NCBI RefSeq assembly: GCF_004522215.1
Contig: NZ_SDLR01000003.1
Span: forward strand, 434,001-498,000
Source: Ammoniphilus sp. YIM 78166
GTDB taxonomy: Bacteria; Bacillota; Bacilli; Aneurinibacillales; RAOX-1
Length of the DNA stretch: 64,000 bases
Reading direction: 5' to 3'
In this document: one piece after another, positions 26,825 to 36,020 of the stretch
Position numbering within the stretch: the first letter of the stretch is position 1
Layout of the letters: each line of letters opens with the position of its first letter
Translations under genes and position numbers: made by a program
Notes under the pieces: model-generated
What the model saw: only the letters and a program-made list of their open reading frames with translations
What the model was told of the DNA's origin: nothing
Databases searched by the model: none

Positions 26825-27654
26825 AGATCCTGAAAAAAACCTTATTTTACATGTTGGCGATTGTGTTGGCACTTCAATTCCTAGTTCCTCTCGTGTGGAT
26901 GATTCTTTCCTCGTTTAAAATCGATGAAGTGATCTACAAAGATGTGAGCACAATCTATGCGATTGTTCCGAAATTCTCGGACTTATCTCTTAAATCATAC
27001 ACGGAGCTGCTAGGCTACTATAACATCTTTGGCAACCTGTTCAACAGTTTGATGTACGCGTCAGTCACCGTCCTCTTCGGATTAACGATTAACTCGTTAG
27101 CAGGATATGCCTTAGCGAGATTTCAGTTTCCATTGAAAGATGCCGTATTGATTTTTATCATCGCCCTTATGATCGTCCCGATCGAGGCGACCATTCTCCC
27201 TCTGTTTTTAGTCGTGAACGATTTGGGGATGATCAATACCATTCCGGGATACTTGCTGCCGTTCTTCGTTAACGTGATGAATATCTTTTTATTTAGGCAG
27301 CACTTTCTGTCGTTTCCGGGCGAATTGATTGAAGCCGCAAAAATAGATGGGTTAGGCGAGGTCAGAGCTTTCTTTCGTATCGTAGTTCCAGCCAGCTTGA
27401 ATATGTATATCACGGTGGGAATCCTGACCTTCCTCGCTTCTTGGAACGATTTCCTTTGGCCGGTGATGGCCCTGTCCAATTCGAATTTAATGCCGATTCA
27501 AGTGGCCCTCAATGCCATCTTCAGCGACACCTATAATATCTTTACCAGCCATATTATGGCCGCTTTAACCCTTGTGACTATTCCGATCGTGGTTTTATAT
27601 ATCGTCTTCCAAAGGTACATTGTAGATGGCTCGATGCGAAGCGGGATTAAATAG
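26821..27654 (+). CDS. sugar ABC transporter permease (MalG type)
   Basis: 277 residues, six membrane helices, EAA loop EAAKIDGLGEVRAFFRIVVP. GTG start overlapping the upstream permease by 4 nt with GGAGGAGC before it. The operon encodes no ATPase; in Bacilli such importers share a multitask ATPase (MsmX) encoded elsewhere. Confidence 0.95.
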   Translation: MKILKKTLFYMLAIVLALQFLVPLVWMILSSFKIDEVIYKDVSTIYAIVPKFSDLSLKSYTELLGYYNIFGNLFNSLMYASVTVLFGLTINSLAGYALARFQFPLKDAVLIFIIALMIVPIEATILPLFLVVNDLGMINTIPGYLLPFFVNVMNIFLFRQHFLSFPGELIEAAKIDGLGEVRAFFRIVVPASLNMYITVGILTFLASWNDFLWPVMALSNSNLMPIQVALNAIFSDTYNIFTSHIMAALTLVTIPIVVLYIVFQRYIVDGSMRSGIK

Positions 27655-27667
27655 GAGGAGAGAGAAA

Positions 27668-29146
27668 ATGAATAAGTTAGAAAAAGCCAATGACTTTATC
27701 CTGAAACATAAAGAGAAGGTGACAAACCGGCCGTATTACCATTTCACACCGGAAATCGGCTGGATGAATGACCCCAACGGGTTTTCCTTTTATCGGGGAA
27801 AATACCATTTATTTTACCAGTACTACCCCTATGATGTGGTCTGGAACGATATGCACTGGGGACATGCGACCACACAGGATTTCATCCAATGGGGGTACCA
27901 GCCTGTGGCATTGGCCAATGATAAAATCTATGATGCCAATGGGTGTTTTTCTGGAAGTGCCATTGAAAAGGAAGGGAAGCTTTACCTGATGTATACCGGG
28001 CACATTGATCCGAACATCGGGTTTGACCGGGATGAAGCGCAAGTCGTGGAACGCCAATGCCTTGCTTTTTCCGAAGATGGAATTTGCTTTGAAAAATATG
28101 AGCATAACCCGGTCATTGGGGAAAAGGAATTGCCGAATGAGTATTTGATCTGTGATTTCAGAGACCCCAAGGTTACGAAAGTGGAGGATGTCTATTACTG
28201 CGTGTTATCGGTGAGAAATAAACAGCGGCGCGGAGAAATTATCCTTTTCAAGTCTAGCAATCTGCTAGACTGGACCTTCCATGCTTCTATCTATCAAAGC
28301 AAGTTTGAAGAAAATACGTTGCTGGAATGCCCGGATTTATTCCGCATCGGTAATAAGGACGTGTTGATCTTCTCCGAGATGCCCTGTGATCCTGAATTTC
28401 AGAAGGAAGTAGATCATAAGACTGTCTATGTCGTAGGGGAGATGGATTATCAAAGGGGGATCTTCAAAGCGGAAAGCAAAGGGCTTTTGGATTATGGACA
28501 TACCTTCTATGCTCCGCAATCCACAGAGGGAAAAAATGGGGAACGGCTGCTCATCGGGTGGATGCACCGCTGGCATCAAACGGCACCGCCAAGAGACTAC
28601 GGTTTTAATGGGATGATGTCCCTGCCGAGACGATTGGCCTTAAAGGATCATCAGTTGATTCAACAACCAGTCCTTGATCTCAACCATTATTTCCATCCTT
28701 CTATTGTCCATGAAGGCACGATCTTAAATGCTAATGAAAGGCTGGAGTGGACAGGGGAAGCAGGCTATCTGCGCTTGGATATTGATCCTTCGGATTCGAA
28801 ACCTTTTACGGTGGAACTCCATAAAAGCGAAACGAAATCGACGCGAATCGAAGTGGATGTGGAGAGCGGCCGGATTTTCATGACGTCAGATTACGGCAAT
28901 CCGGGCCAGATTAACCTGGAGGATTGCTTTGCAGCCGAAGATGAAAATCTGACCCTGGAATTCTTCATCGATCTCCATTCCGTGGAGCTGTTCGTGAACG
29001 CGGGGGAAAAAGTGGCAAGTTTTGCAGCGTATGATCGAGATAAAGGAAGCCAGGTCTCGATTTTAGGAAAAGGGCAAACCGTATTCCGGCGAATTAAGTG
29101 GGCGGAATTCAAACCAATTAAAGCTAGGAGTGCCGAGCATGAATAA
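27668..29146 (+). CDS. glycoside hydrolase family 32 (sucrose-6-phosphate hydrolase / fructan hydrolase)
   Basis: 492 residues without a signal peptide, so cytoplasmic. GH32 landmarks: WMNDPNG with nucleophile Asp35, FSGSA, FRDPKV and the acid/base Glu in ECPDLF. A C-terminal beta-sandwich ends near ELFVNAGEK. AGGAGGAGAGAGAAA precedes the ATG. With an ABC importer upstream rather than a PTS, unphosphorylated sucrose or short fructans are the more likely substrate, producing fructose for the PfkB kinase that follows. Confidence 0.95.
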   Translation: MNKLEKANDFILKHKEKVTNRPYYHFTPEIGWMNDPNGFSFYRGKYHLFYQYYPYDVVWNDMHWGHATTQDFIQWGYQPVALANDKIYDANGCFSGSAIEKEGKLYLMYTGHIDPNIGFDRDEAQVVERQCLAFSEDGICFEKYEHNPVIGEKELPNEYLICDFRDPKVTKVEDVYYCVLSVRNKQRRGEIILFKSSNLLDWTFHASIYQSKFEENTLLECPDLFRIGNKDVLIFSEMPCDPEFQKEVDHKTVYVVGEMDYQRGIFKAESKGLLDYGHTFYAPQSTEGKNGERLLIGWMHRWHQTAPPRDYGFNGMMSLPRRLALKDHQLIQQPVLDLNHYFHPSIVHEGTILNANERLEWTGEAGYLRLDIDPSDSKPFTVELHKSETKSTRIEVDVESGRIFMTSDYGNPGQINLEDCFAAEDENLTLEFFIDLHSVELFVNAGEKVASFAAYDRDKGSQVSILGKGQTVFRRIKWAEFKPIKARSAEHE

Positions 29147-30101
29147 CTCAAGTAGGGTAATATGCCTAGGGGAGTTGCTTATCGATTTTTATTGTACCGA
29201 TAGGGGCGTGGATTTAGTAGAGGGTTTTCACTTTTTAAAACAAGCAGGCGGGGCGCCGGCTAATGTGGCTGCGGCGATAGCCAAGCTGGGCGGTCAGGCC
29301 GCCTTAGCCGGAAAGGTCGGAGATGACTCGTTTGGGCATTATTTAAAGAGAACGCTTGAGGAGGTAAAGGTAGATACCTCGATGCTCGTGATGGATCCTC
29401 ACTCCTACACCACTCTGGCTTTTGTCTCTCTGCAAGCTGATGGGGAGAGAGATTTTACCTTCAACCGGGGTGCTGACGGTTTATTAGCTCTAAACGAGTT
29501 GGATCTTCCTAGGATTAAGAGGTCGAAGATCATCCATTTTGGCTCGGCAACGGCGATGCTGGAAGGGCATTCTCAAGATACCTATTTTCAGGTGATGAAC
29601 TTAGCAAAAGAATATCAACTCTTCATCTCTTTTGATCCGAATTACAGAGGCTTCCTCTGGAAAGGAAACACAGAGAAGTTTAGGGAGTTATCCATTAAGG
29701 CGCTATCGTTAGCCGACCTGGTGAAAGTCAGCCAAGAAGAGCTGATGCTGCTTACCGGCACGGGGAATTTGGAGGATGGAGTGAAGATTCTTCATCAATA
29801 TGGGCCCAAATGGATCAACGTAACGCTAGGCAAAGATGGAACGTTCCTATCCAGCGGGGATCAGGCGGGTATGGTAAGCAGCATTCCCGTTCAGTCGATC
29901 GATTCCACAGGAGCGGGGGACGCATTTGTTGGAGCCATCTTGTTCCAGTTGTCTCAATTGGAACACCCTCGGGAAGAAATTCGAGATTTTGAGAAGGTAA
30001 AGGAAATGACGTTCTTTGCGAATAAGGTGGCAGCGCTCGTTTGCACCAAAATGGGGGCCATCTCTTCACTGCCGGATTATGAGCAGGTCGTAGGTCATTA
30101 A
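29139..30101 (+). CDS. PfkB family sugar kinase, probable fructokinase
   Basis: 320 residues with the two PfkB signatures: GGAPANVAAAIAKLGG near residue 41 and DSTGAGDAFVGA near residue 258, whose Asp is the catalytic base. The ATG at 29139 has TAGGAG 8 nt upstream and overlaps the GH32 gene by 8 nt. It phosphorylates fructose freed by the hydrolase and completes the pathway into glycolysis. Confidence 0.94.
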   Translation: MNNSSRVICLGELLIDFYCTDRGVDLVEGFHFLKQAGGAPANVAAAIAKLGGQAALAGKVGDDSFGHYLKRTLEEVKVDTSMLVMDPHSYTTLAFVSLQADGERDFTFNRGADGLLALNELDLPRIKRSKIIHFGSATAMLEGHSQDTYFQVMNLAKEYQLFISFDPNYRGFLWKGNTEKFRELSIKALSLADLVKVSQEELMLLTGTGNLEDGVKILHQYGPKWINVTLGKDGTFLSSGDQAGMVSSIPVQSIDSTGAGDAFVGAILFQLSQLEHPREEIRDFEKVKEMTFFANKVAALVCTKMGAISSLPDYEQVVGH

Positions 30102-30127
30102 TGGAAACTGTTGAGATGACAGAACAT

Positions 30128-30170
30128 AAAAACCCTATTCAGCCATTGTATGGTGGATAGGGTTTTTATC
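30128..30170 (+). terminator. terminator of the fructan operon
   Basis: AAAAACCCTAT pairs with ATAGGGTTTTT. The 371 nt between this operon and the next gene otherwise hold a repeat copy (30275-30304) and a hairpin (30428-30451), and no gene. Confidence 0.88.
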
Positions 30171-30274
30171 ATTTTGTACTTTGATTCAATCGCAGATCAT
30201 CCCAATGCAAAGTTAAACTTGGTTCTTATCACAATGAATAACATCAAGGAATACGTTGTGTGGTTCTCGGTCAC

Positions 30275-30304
30275 TCGACAAAATTCGGGGAGTGACAGGC
30301 ACCA
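30275..30304 (+). repeat. dispersed ~30-bp REP-like repeat, copy 2
   Basis: Matches copy 1 at 20024-20053 apart from a few bases (TCGACAAAA..CGGG.GTGACAGGCACC). Here an extra TCACTC/GAGTGA stem (30271-30295) overlaps it. Confidence 0.7.
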
Positions 30305-30427
30305 TATTAACGATGCCAATACTTCTGCTCCATCCAATATAGCGGAAGCAATGACTGAGCAACGTCCAGGGAAAAAGTGAAAGGGGCTGCTTACCGCATC
30401 TTCAACAAAGGTATAATTAAACGTATA

Positions 30428-30451
30428 GAGCGGTGACAGAAGTCACCGCTC
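30428..30451. other. perfect hairpin between convergent genes
   Basis: GAGCGGTGAC and GTCACCGCTC pair perfectly around AGAA, 22 nt from the end of the PhnD-like gene. There is no T-run on either side, so it is not a standard terminator, although it may stop transcripts from the minus strand cluster. Confidence 0.55.
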
Positions 30452-30472
30452 GTTAAGCTGTAGGCGCAAAAT

Positions 30473-31324
30473 TTAAACCTGCCCTTGCCACTCTTTCTTG
30501 TGGTCTAACAAGTTTTGATCTTCCATAGCATCAAACAAAATCTGATATCCTTCCAAGCCTTTTCCTTCCGCGCTGACCCACTGATTTAAGCCTTCCATTT
30601 CCATCATCTTCTTAATCTCAGGCTGATTCGGATCCATCTGATAGAGCAATTCGGTAAACTTCGCAGCTAGTGTTTCGTCGAAGTCCGGTAGGACCGTAAA
30701 ATTGCAGTGGGAGTAGCCAGGGGACGTATAAATACTTTTGACTTCATCGGTATCCACCAAGCCTTGTTCAAGGACGCGGATCCACGTTGATTCCCCGATG
30801 GCTCCGGCATCTGCCCTTCCTTCTTTTAAGGCACGTAAGACTTCATATTCACTTGTTCCTGTATCCCCGTGCTTGCCGACATCGAGATTGAAGCGTATCA
30901 ACTGAGTATCCACTTCGGGATTGATGCCTTGTGTCTTTAAATAATGGTAGGGGAGGATGGCAGCCTGACCTGAATCTGCACTTCCTAATGCGAATCTTTT
31001 GCCTTTAAGGTCGGATAGGGTTTCAATGCCTTTATCCGTTCTAGCAATAATTTTAGTCGTGAAATCAATGTCCGTATCGCGCATGGCTAAGGCCTTTGCT
31101 CTTCCTTGTAAAGCATGCTGGATCCGTACATAGGCTACATTGGTATTCCAGGCAATATCGATAAATCCATTCAATAAAGCATCCACCTGTGCTTCATAGT
31201 TGGAGAAGAGGACATAATCGATAGGAAAATCATGCTCCCTATAGTAATCCCGGATAATGTCCCAGATCGGAATTACTTTCGGGTCATAGGCTACGGAGCC
31301 GATTAACAAGTTTTTTGGCTTCAT
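30473..31324 (-). CDS. PhnD-like periplasmic-binding-fold protein without signal peptide
   Basis: 283 residues of the phosphate/phosphonate-binding (PhnD/SsuA) fold: LLIGSVAYDPKVIPIWD, GFIDIAWNTNVAYV, GKRFALGSADSGQAAILP, ADAGAIGESTW. There is no signal peptide or lipobox, and no transporter genes nearby, so it is likely cytoplasmic; such folds also serve as enzymes (for example MqnA/MqnD, THI5). GAGGAGTG lies 8 nt before the ATG at 31324; an upstream GTG is too close. It is the last of three genes with an acyl-CoA dehydrogenase and a diiron protein. Confidence 0.85.
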   Translation of the reverse strand: MKPKNLLIGSVAYDPKVIPIWDIIRDYYREHDFPIDYVLFSNYEAQVDALLNGFIDIAWNTNVAYVRIQHALQGRAKALAMRDTDIDFTTKIIARTDKGIETLSDLKGKRFALGSADSGQAAILPYHYLKTQGINPEVDTQLIRFNLDVGKHGDTGTSEYEVLRALKEGRADAGAIGESTWIRVLEQGLVDTDEVKSIYTSPGYSHCNFTVLPDFDETLAAKFTELLYQMDPNQPEIKKMMEMEGLNQWVSAEGKGLEGYQILFDAMEDQNLLDHKKEWQGQV

Positions 31325-31343
31325 TGGAAACACTCCTCTTATT

Positions 31344-32486
31344 TTAGAATAAAGGCAAATCAGCTACAGACTTGCCAACCCACTCTTTAAGGACTTCAGT
31401 GGTAGGTGCCATAACGGCTCCAGCTCTTGCATCGCGAAGATATCTTTCAACAGGGAGGGCTGAGGTGTATCCTTGTCCACCGCAGACCTGCATGGCTAAA
31501 TTGGTGACCTTAATCGCTTGTTCAGAGGCCTGAATTTTGGATTGCATAACGGACAGAATGGCAGCTTCTTCTCCTGCATCTGCTGCACGAGCGGCGTTTT
31601 GGACGAAGAGAGAAGCGGACTCTACGGATCCGTGCATTTCCGCTAGATAGAATTGGATGGCTTGAATTTCACAGAGAGCACGTCCATCCGCATATTTGCG
31701 AGCTTTAGCGTGATCTAAGGCCGCATGATAGGCTCCTTTTGCAAGGCCAACATTCATACCGGCAATCCCCAGAATAAAGGTCGGCGCGACCACTTGGAAA
31801 ATTAAGTCTAATCCGTCCCCTTCTTTGCCAATTACATGATGAAGTGGAACTTTCACATCGGTGAATTCAACGGCAATGCTGTTATTCCCGCGAAGTCCGA
31901 TACCATCCCAACTCCCTGTGAACTGAACGCCAGGAGACGCCGTTTCCACCAGAAGCATATCCAAGCCGATGTCCGGTGATGAGGCATTGGTGACAACCAC
32001 GAGAAAGTCAGCATGATCTCCGTTTGTCACGAAGCTTTTCTTTCCATTGAGGACAATGTGATCTCCTTGGAAGTTGGCAGTGATTTCAGGGGAATAGAAA
32101 TGAGCTCCGGTTCCTCTTTCACTGAAAGCAAGGGTTCCGATCTTTTCCCCTTGGGCAATGGAACGAAGATACTCCTGTTGCTGAGCGGTCTGGGCCCTAG
32201 ATGCAATAACCATTGTGGCAACAGAATGCATTAAGAAGCACATAGAGGTAGATCCGCAAGCTTGACCCATCACTTGGGTTACCGCAGACAGATCCGAGAG
32301 GGAACCGCCTAACCCGCCGAATTCTTTAGGCACAAGCAATCCAAGAAGCCCTGATTTTCCTAATGCATCAAAGGCTTCGGAGGGGAAGCGCTGTTCACGG
32401 TCAATTTTCGCAGCAAGCGGTGCGATAACCTCCTGGGCGATATGCTGAGCGATCTCTGTAGGGGAATAATGGTTTTCAATAGTCAT
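31344..32486 (-). CDS. acyl-CoA dehydrogenase family flavoprotein
   Basis: 380 residues with the family layout: helical N-domain, beta-domain motif TLAFSERGTGAHFYSPEI (usually ...TEP.AGSD..), and C-terminal GGQGYTSALPVERYLRDARAG. The catalytic glutamate at the standard C-terminal position is not obvious (APTTEVLKEW), so oxygenase-like relatives (SfnC/DszC type) remain possible. It lies between the PhnD-like and TusA-diiron genes on the same strand. Confidence 0.9.
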   Translation of the reverse strand: MTIENHYSPTEIAQHIAQEVIAPLAAKIDREQRFPSEAFDALGKSGLLGLLVPKEFGGLGGSLSDLSAVTQVMGQACGSTSMCFLMHSVATMVIASRAQTAQQQEYLRSIAQGEKIGTLAFSERGTGAHFYSPEITANFQGDHIVLNGKKSFVTNGDHADFLVVVTNASSPDIGLDMLLVETASPGVQFTGSWDGIGLRGNNSIAVEFTDVKVPLHHVIGKEGDGLDLIFQVVAPTFILGIAGMNVGLAKGAYHAALDHAKARKYADGRALCEIQAIQFYLAEMHGSVESASLFVQNAARAADAGEEAAILSVMQSKIQASEQAIKVTNLAMQVCGGQGYTSALPVERYLRDARAGAVMAPTTEVLKEWVGKSVADLPLF

Positions 32487-32519
32487 ACATCTACAACTCC
32501 TTTATCTATAATTGGTCAT

Positions 32520-33812
32520 TTACATAAAATTAGGGGTGTGGGATTGTGAGATCTTCTCAGCGGTCGACATGTCCACCCCAATTTGCAGCATCCGTTGGAT
32601 ACGGTGATCGTACATGACTTCCTTTAATTTCTTTACGCGGGCAAAGCCAACTTTAAGCTGTTCCGGGCTTCTTCCACCCCCGGATAGAATGGCTAGAGCT
32701 TCAAGGAGGTGAGTATTTTCACCAGTACCGGCTTCACTTAAGTATTCATTTCTTTCCTCCGCGGCTTCGATCAACTGCTGGACCATGTTGGGATGTCGCG
32801 AAAGGATATGGCGGACATGCCCAATTCCATAGGCCACATGGCGGCCTTCATCAATCTTGGCTAAATTCACGATTTTTGCTGTGACGGGATCGGGCGCGTG
32901 CTCTTCAATAAAGTTCAGTAAATCAAGGAATGTTCCCTCTCCTAACACGTGAAGGAGGAAGGAAGATTTAAAATAATCTTCTTGAATAAACAAGCTGTGC
33001 AAGGAGCGCTCGGTTAGCGTAGACGAATATTGTAATCCGCCTCCATTGGCCAAGGCTCTTTTCATGAAGGCTTCTATGTGCCGGGATTCGTCCTGGACTA
33101 AAGTGGACAAATACATTAGGACTTCAATATAGTGCGGATCAATTCGGGCCATGAATTTAGCCGGTATGTAGAGTGCGGAATACTCGTTTTCTGCTAAAAA
33201 GGTCATGATCTGACATACAGCCCATTCCATGGCTTCCGGTAATTCAGGAAGTTGATCCCAAGGAATATCTATTGTCGCATTCCATTGGTTTTCTTTGGCT
33301 TGCTCGTACAGATCCAATACGTTGTCAGCCCATACGTGATCTTTTTTGTTTAGTGGAAATCGAAAATCAGGGATGCCGGTCTCGGCCACTGCTCCTCTTG
33401 GAACGAAACCAATATAAGCGGGTGCTTGTTCCATCACCTGACCGATCCGGCCCTCAAACCAATCTCGAATATCGAGGTGCTTGCCTTTACGCAGCGGAAC
33501 TTTTACTCCCCAATCCGGTTGCTCGGTTGTATGGATGCGATCTTTGCGGATCAAATAGCGATAATGGTTTCCGGCATCCAACGCCATCATAAAGGTATGC
33601 TGATGAAGTCTACACCAGCTTTGCAAGTCTCCTTTAATATGGGGATTGGAGCTTTGCACTTCCAGGATTTGCTCTTGCCTCAGTCGATCAAGGGCATTTT
33701 TTAATAGAATAAATAGATTGGATCCGCTAGGGAGGTCACCCAGATCGAGATGATGGTCCGGCGTGATTCCTGATAGCTCATAGTCCTGAAGGTTATTGTC
33801 ATCCATTATCAA
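32520..33812 (-). CDS. TusA-like domain fused to a ferritin-like diiron oxygenase domain
   Basis: 430 residues. Residues about 15-90 read like a TusA/SirA sulfur carrier (LDLGDLPSGSNLFILLKNALDRL ... ILEVQSSNPHIKGDLQSWCRLHQH) but lack the Cys-Pro that carries sulfur. The rest is helical with two ExxH motifs, ENEYSALY ... DESRHIEAF and EGTFLDLL ... DEGRHVAYGIGH, the iron-ligand pattern of diiron oxygenases. Clustering with an acyl-CoA dehydrogenase and a cytosolic PhnD-like protein suggests an oxidative pathway on an unknown substrate. Confidence 0.7.
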   Translation of the reverse strand: MIMDDNNLQDYELSGITPDHHLDLGDLPSGSNLFILLKNALDRLRQEQILEVQSSNPHIKGDLQSWCRLHQHTFMMALDAGNHYRYLIRKDRIHTTEQPDWGVKVPLRKGKHLDIRDWFEGRIGQVMEQAPAYIGFVPRGAVAETGIPDFRFPLNKKDHVWADNVLDLYEQAKENQWNATIDIPWDQLPELPEAMEWAVCQIMTFLAENEYSALYIPAKFMARIDPHYIEVLMYLSTLVQDESRHIEAFMKRALANGGGLQYSSTLTERSLHSLFIQEDYFKSSFLLHVLGEGTFLDLLNFIEEHAPDPVTAKIVNLAKIDEGRHVAYGIGHVRHILSRHPNMVQQLIEAAEERNEYLSEAGTGENTHLLEALAILSGGGRSPEQLKVGFARVKKLKEVMYDHRIQRMLQIGVDMSTAEKISQSHTPNFM

Positions 33813-34035
33813 GTCGATGCTCCTTTCTGAAGAACTTAGAAACTTATATAATATAAAATTATATCATAGATTATATTTTCTTACAGTTATAATATTCCAA
33901 TGTGTCCGCCAATCACGGGGAATCTTGTAAACGATAGGGTACCAAAAATAATTGGTACTGTTGGAAAAAGGAGGAGCACGATAGAATAGGTCTATAGAAC
34001 GACGAAGACTAAGTGCCTATTTGGAGTGAAAAAAC

Positions 34036-35031
34036 ATGAGAAATCAAAAAAATCCCTGGGTAGTAACGATGCTTTCCATCTTATATCCGGGACTAGGACA
34101 TGCATATATGGGGGATATGGCAAAGGGAGTATTGTATGTTATTATCCATTCCTTGCTTCTCTTTTTGGGGTTAATTACCTTAGGCTTTTTAGGATTGCCT
34201 GCTATCATTTTCTGGATTGTCATCATTATCAAATCCATAGTCACTGCATTTGAGAAAAATACAGCGGTCGGGCATTCTTCTGAACATGTTCACGCACAGA
34301 GGAATTCTCTATCGTTTTGGATTACGCTCGTGCTAGCCATTTTCTTTTTCTATACCTTTCCATTTCTAACCTACTTTAATATCTATGACCGCCTCCCTTC
34401 AGAAAAAAGAGAGGTTCAGGCCTATATGGAACAGTCTCTAGCCACTAAATATGGAAGCAATGCCCACATGGAGGAGATTGAGTATTCATGGGATGCGTCT
34501 AATATGGATGGTAGGTTTGAGGGGACAGCAACGTTAGCAGCGTATCCGATGATCCCTTTCCGAGTTGCCGTCTCAGGGGATAAGCCCAAGAGTTCACAGG
34601 TGGAGGATACCTTTTTAGCAGATTTTGTGAACCATAAGTACAAGCAGTGGATGGATCAATACTTTGAGCAGCACGGATTCGTTCAATTTCGATTCTGGGC
34701 CGAGCCACGATTGCAGCAGGTACGACTAGATGCAACTAAGTTGCCGGAGCAGCTTCAACAATATGTTAAAATTTCAGTTTCAGGCTTTTTCTTAATGGAT
34801 ATTCATGAAGGAAATAAGCAGGAGCTGGCAGACCAAATTTGGTCTTTATTAAAACTACTAAATGAAAAGGGGATGCCTTCTGTATCTCTTGAAATAGGGA
34901 TTGTAAGTACAAATTGGATAGAGAAAAAGCAGGATTATCTTTCCGATAAAAAGATAGCCCAGATAGATATACCAAATAGTAGAGCGATTCAGTCGGCAGA
35001 GGAAATTCTTTCTTTCATTATGTATAAATAA
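34036..35031 (+). CDS. TM2-like membrane protein with a C-terminal extracytoplasmic region, unknown
   Basis: 331 residues. The N-terminus (PWVVTMLSILYPGLGHAYMGDMAKGVLYV) resembles TM2 domains, with helices near 10-28, 35-65 and 95-115, then about 200 residues of soluble beta-rich sequence of no recognised family. GGAGTG precedes the ATG. The 223-nt gap upstream is AT-rich with no gene. Confidence 0.65.
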   Translation: MRNQKNPWVVTMLSILYPGLGHAYMGDMAKGVLYVIIHSLLLFLGLITLGFLGLPAIIFWIVIIIKSIVTAFEKNTAVGHSSEHVHAQRNSLSFWITLVLAIFFFYTFPFLTYFNIYDRLPSEKREVQAYMEQSLATKYGSNAHMEEIEYSWDASNMDGRFEGTATLAAYPMIPFRVAVSGDKPKSSQVEDTFLADFVNHKYKQWMDQYFEQHGFVQFRFWAEPRLQQVRLDATKLPEQLQQYVKISVSGFFLMDIHEGNKQELADQIWSLLKLLNEKGMPSVSLEIGIVSTNWIEKKQDYLSDKKIAQIDIPNSRAIQSAEEILSFIMYK

Positions 35032-35132
35032 GGAGGACTGAAGAAACTAGATTCCCTAAGTAGGAATTGCTCGAAGATTAACGAAATTGATATAATAAGT
35101 GGATTAAAAACCATCAGAAAAGGAGCGTTACC

Positions 35133-35930
35133 ATGTCGCTTTACCTTTGGCCAGAAGGCGCCCCATTTGCAGCCGGCATCACAGGAGAAGACCAGCCCTC
35201 GATCACCCCGTATCTCATAGAATCCGAGCAGCCATCGGGAGCTGTTATTATTTGCCCGGGAGGAGGCTATACGCGGAGAGCCAATCATGAGGGAGAGCCT
35301 GTGGCAAAGTGGCTGAACTCCTTAGGGATCTCGGCTTTTGTTCTCCATTATCGGGTACATCCTTACAAGCATCCCGTCCCACTGATGGATGCACAACGAG
35401 CTATCCGGGTTGTCCGGAATTATGCGAAGGAATGGAATATTGATGCTTCCCGAGTTGGAATCCTTGGATTTTCAGCGGGGGGACACTTAGCCTCGACGGC
35501 CGGCACTTGTTTCGATTCAGGTAACCTGGCAGCCGAGGATCCGATCGATCGAATTTGCAGTCGTCCCGATTTGATGATCCTTTGCTATCCTGTAATCACA
35601 TTTGGCGAATATCGGCACCAAGGCTCCCAAGATAACTTATTAGGTGAACAGGCTTCAGAAGAGCTTCGAAATCAATTATCAACTGAAAGACGAGTCACCC
35701 CAGATACGCCTCCAACCTTTCTATGGCATACCATGGACGATGCTTCCGTCCCTGTGGAGAACAGCTTTCTTTTTGCCTCTGCTTTAAGAAAGCACCAGGT
35801 GCCGGTAGAACTTCATTGTTACGAGAGTGGCCGACATGGACTTGGGTTGGCCGAGGAACATCCGGAGGCCTATACTTGGCCCCAGTTATGTGAGTTGTGG
35901 TTGAAGAAGCAATGGTCAACAAATGGCTAG
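35133..35930 (+). CDS. alpha/beta hydrolase (acetyl/xylan-esterase-like)
   Basis: 265 residues. Nucleophile elbow GFSAGGH (Ser near 114), oxyanion segment CPGGGYTRRA, Asp in TMDDASVPVENS and catalytic His in ESGRHGLGLA form a complete triad. The GGGY ... GFSAGG layout is that of BD-FAE / xylanase-associated esterases. AAAAGGAGCGTTACC precedes the ATG. Neighbours give no substrate hint. Confidence 0.88.
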   Translation: MSLYLWPEGAPFAAGITGEDQPSITPYLIESEQPSGAVIICPGGGYTRRANHEGEPVAKWLNSLGISAFVLHYRVHPYKHPVPLMDAQRAIRVVRNYAKEWNIDASRVGILGFSAGGHLASTAGTCFDSGNLAAEDPIDRICSRPDLMILCYPVITFGEYRHQGSQDNLLGEQASEELRNQLSTERRVTPDTPPTFLWHTMDDASVPVENSFLFASALRKHQVPVELHCYESGRHGLGLAEEHPEAYTWPQLCELWLKKQWSTNG

Positions 35931-35957
35931 TTCTTTTGTTCTACTTTTCTAAAAAAG

Positions 35958-35986
35958 TGTAACCTTTTTACTTGTTTTTTCGTCTA
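35958..35986 (+). promoter_or_regulatory. sigma-W-type ECF promoter of yuaF-floT
   Basis: TGTAAC (35958-35963), a T-rich stretch and CGTCTA (35981-35986) with a 17-nt spacer resemble the SigW pattern TGAAAC-N16/17-CGTA. In B. subtilis the yuaF-yuaG (floT) operon is driven by SigW, which supports this call. Confidence 0.7.
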
Positions 35987-36020
35987 TAGTATTGGTGGTT
36001 AGTGGAGGAGGTGAATTCCA

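Noticed and set aside
30150..30380. 76-residue plus-strand ORF between the fructan operon and the PhnD-like gene
   Set aside because: It begins inside the fructan terminator stem and crosses the dispersed repeat; no ribosome site.
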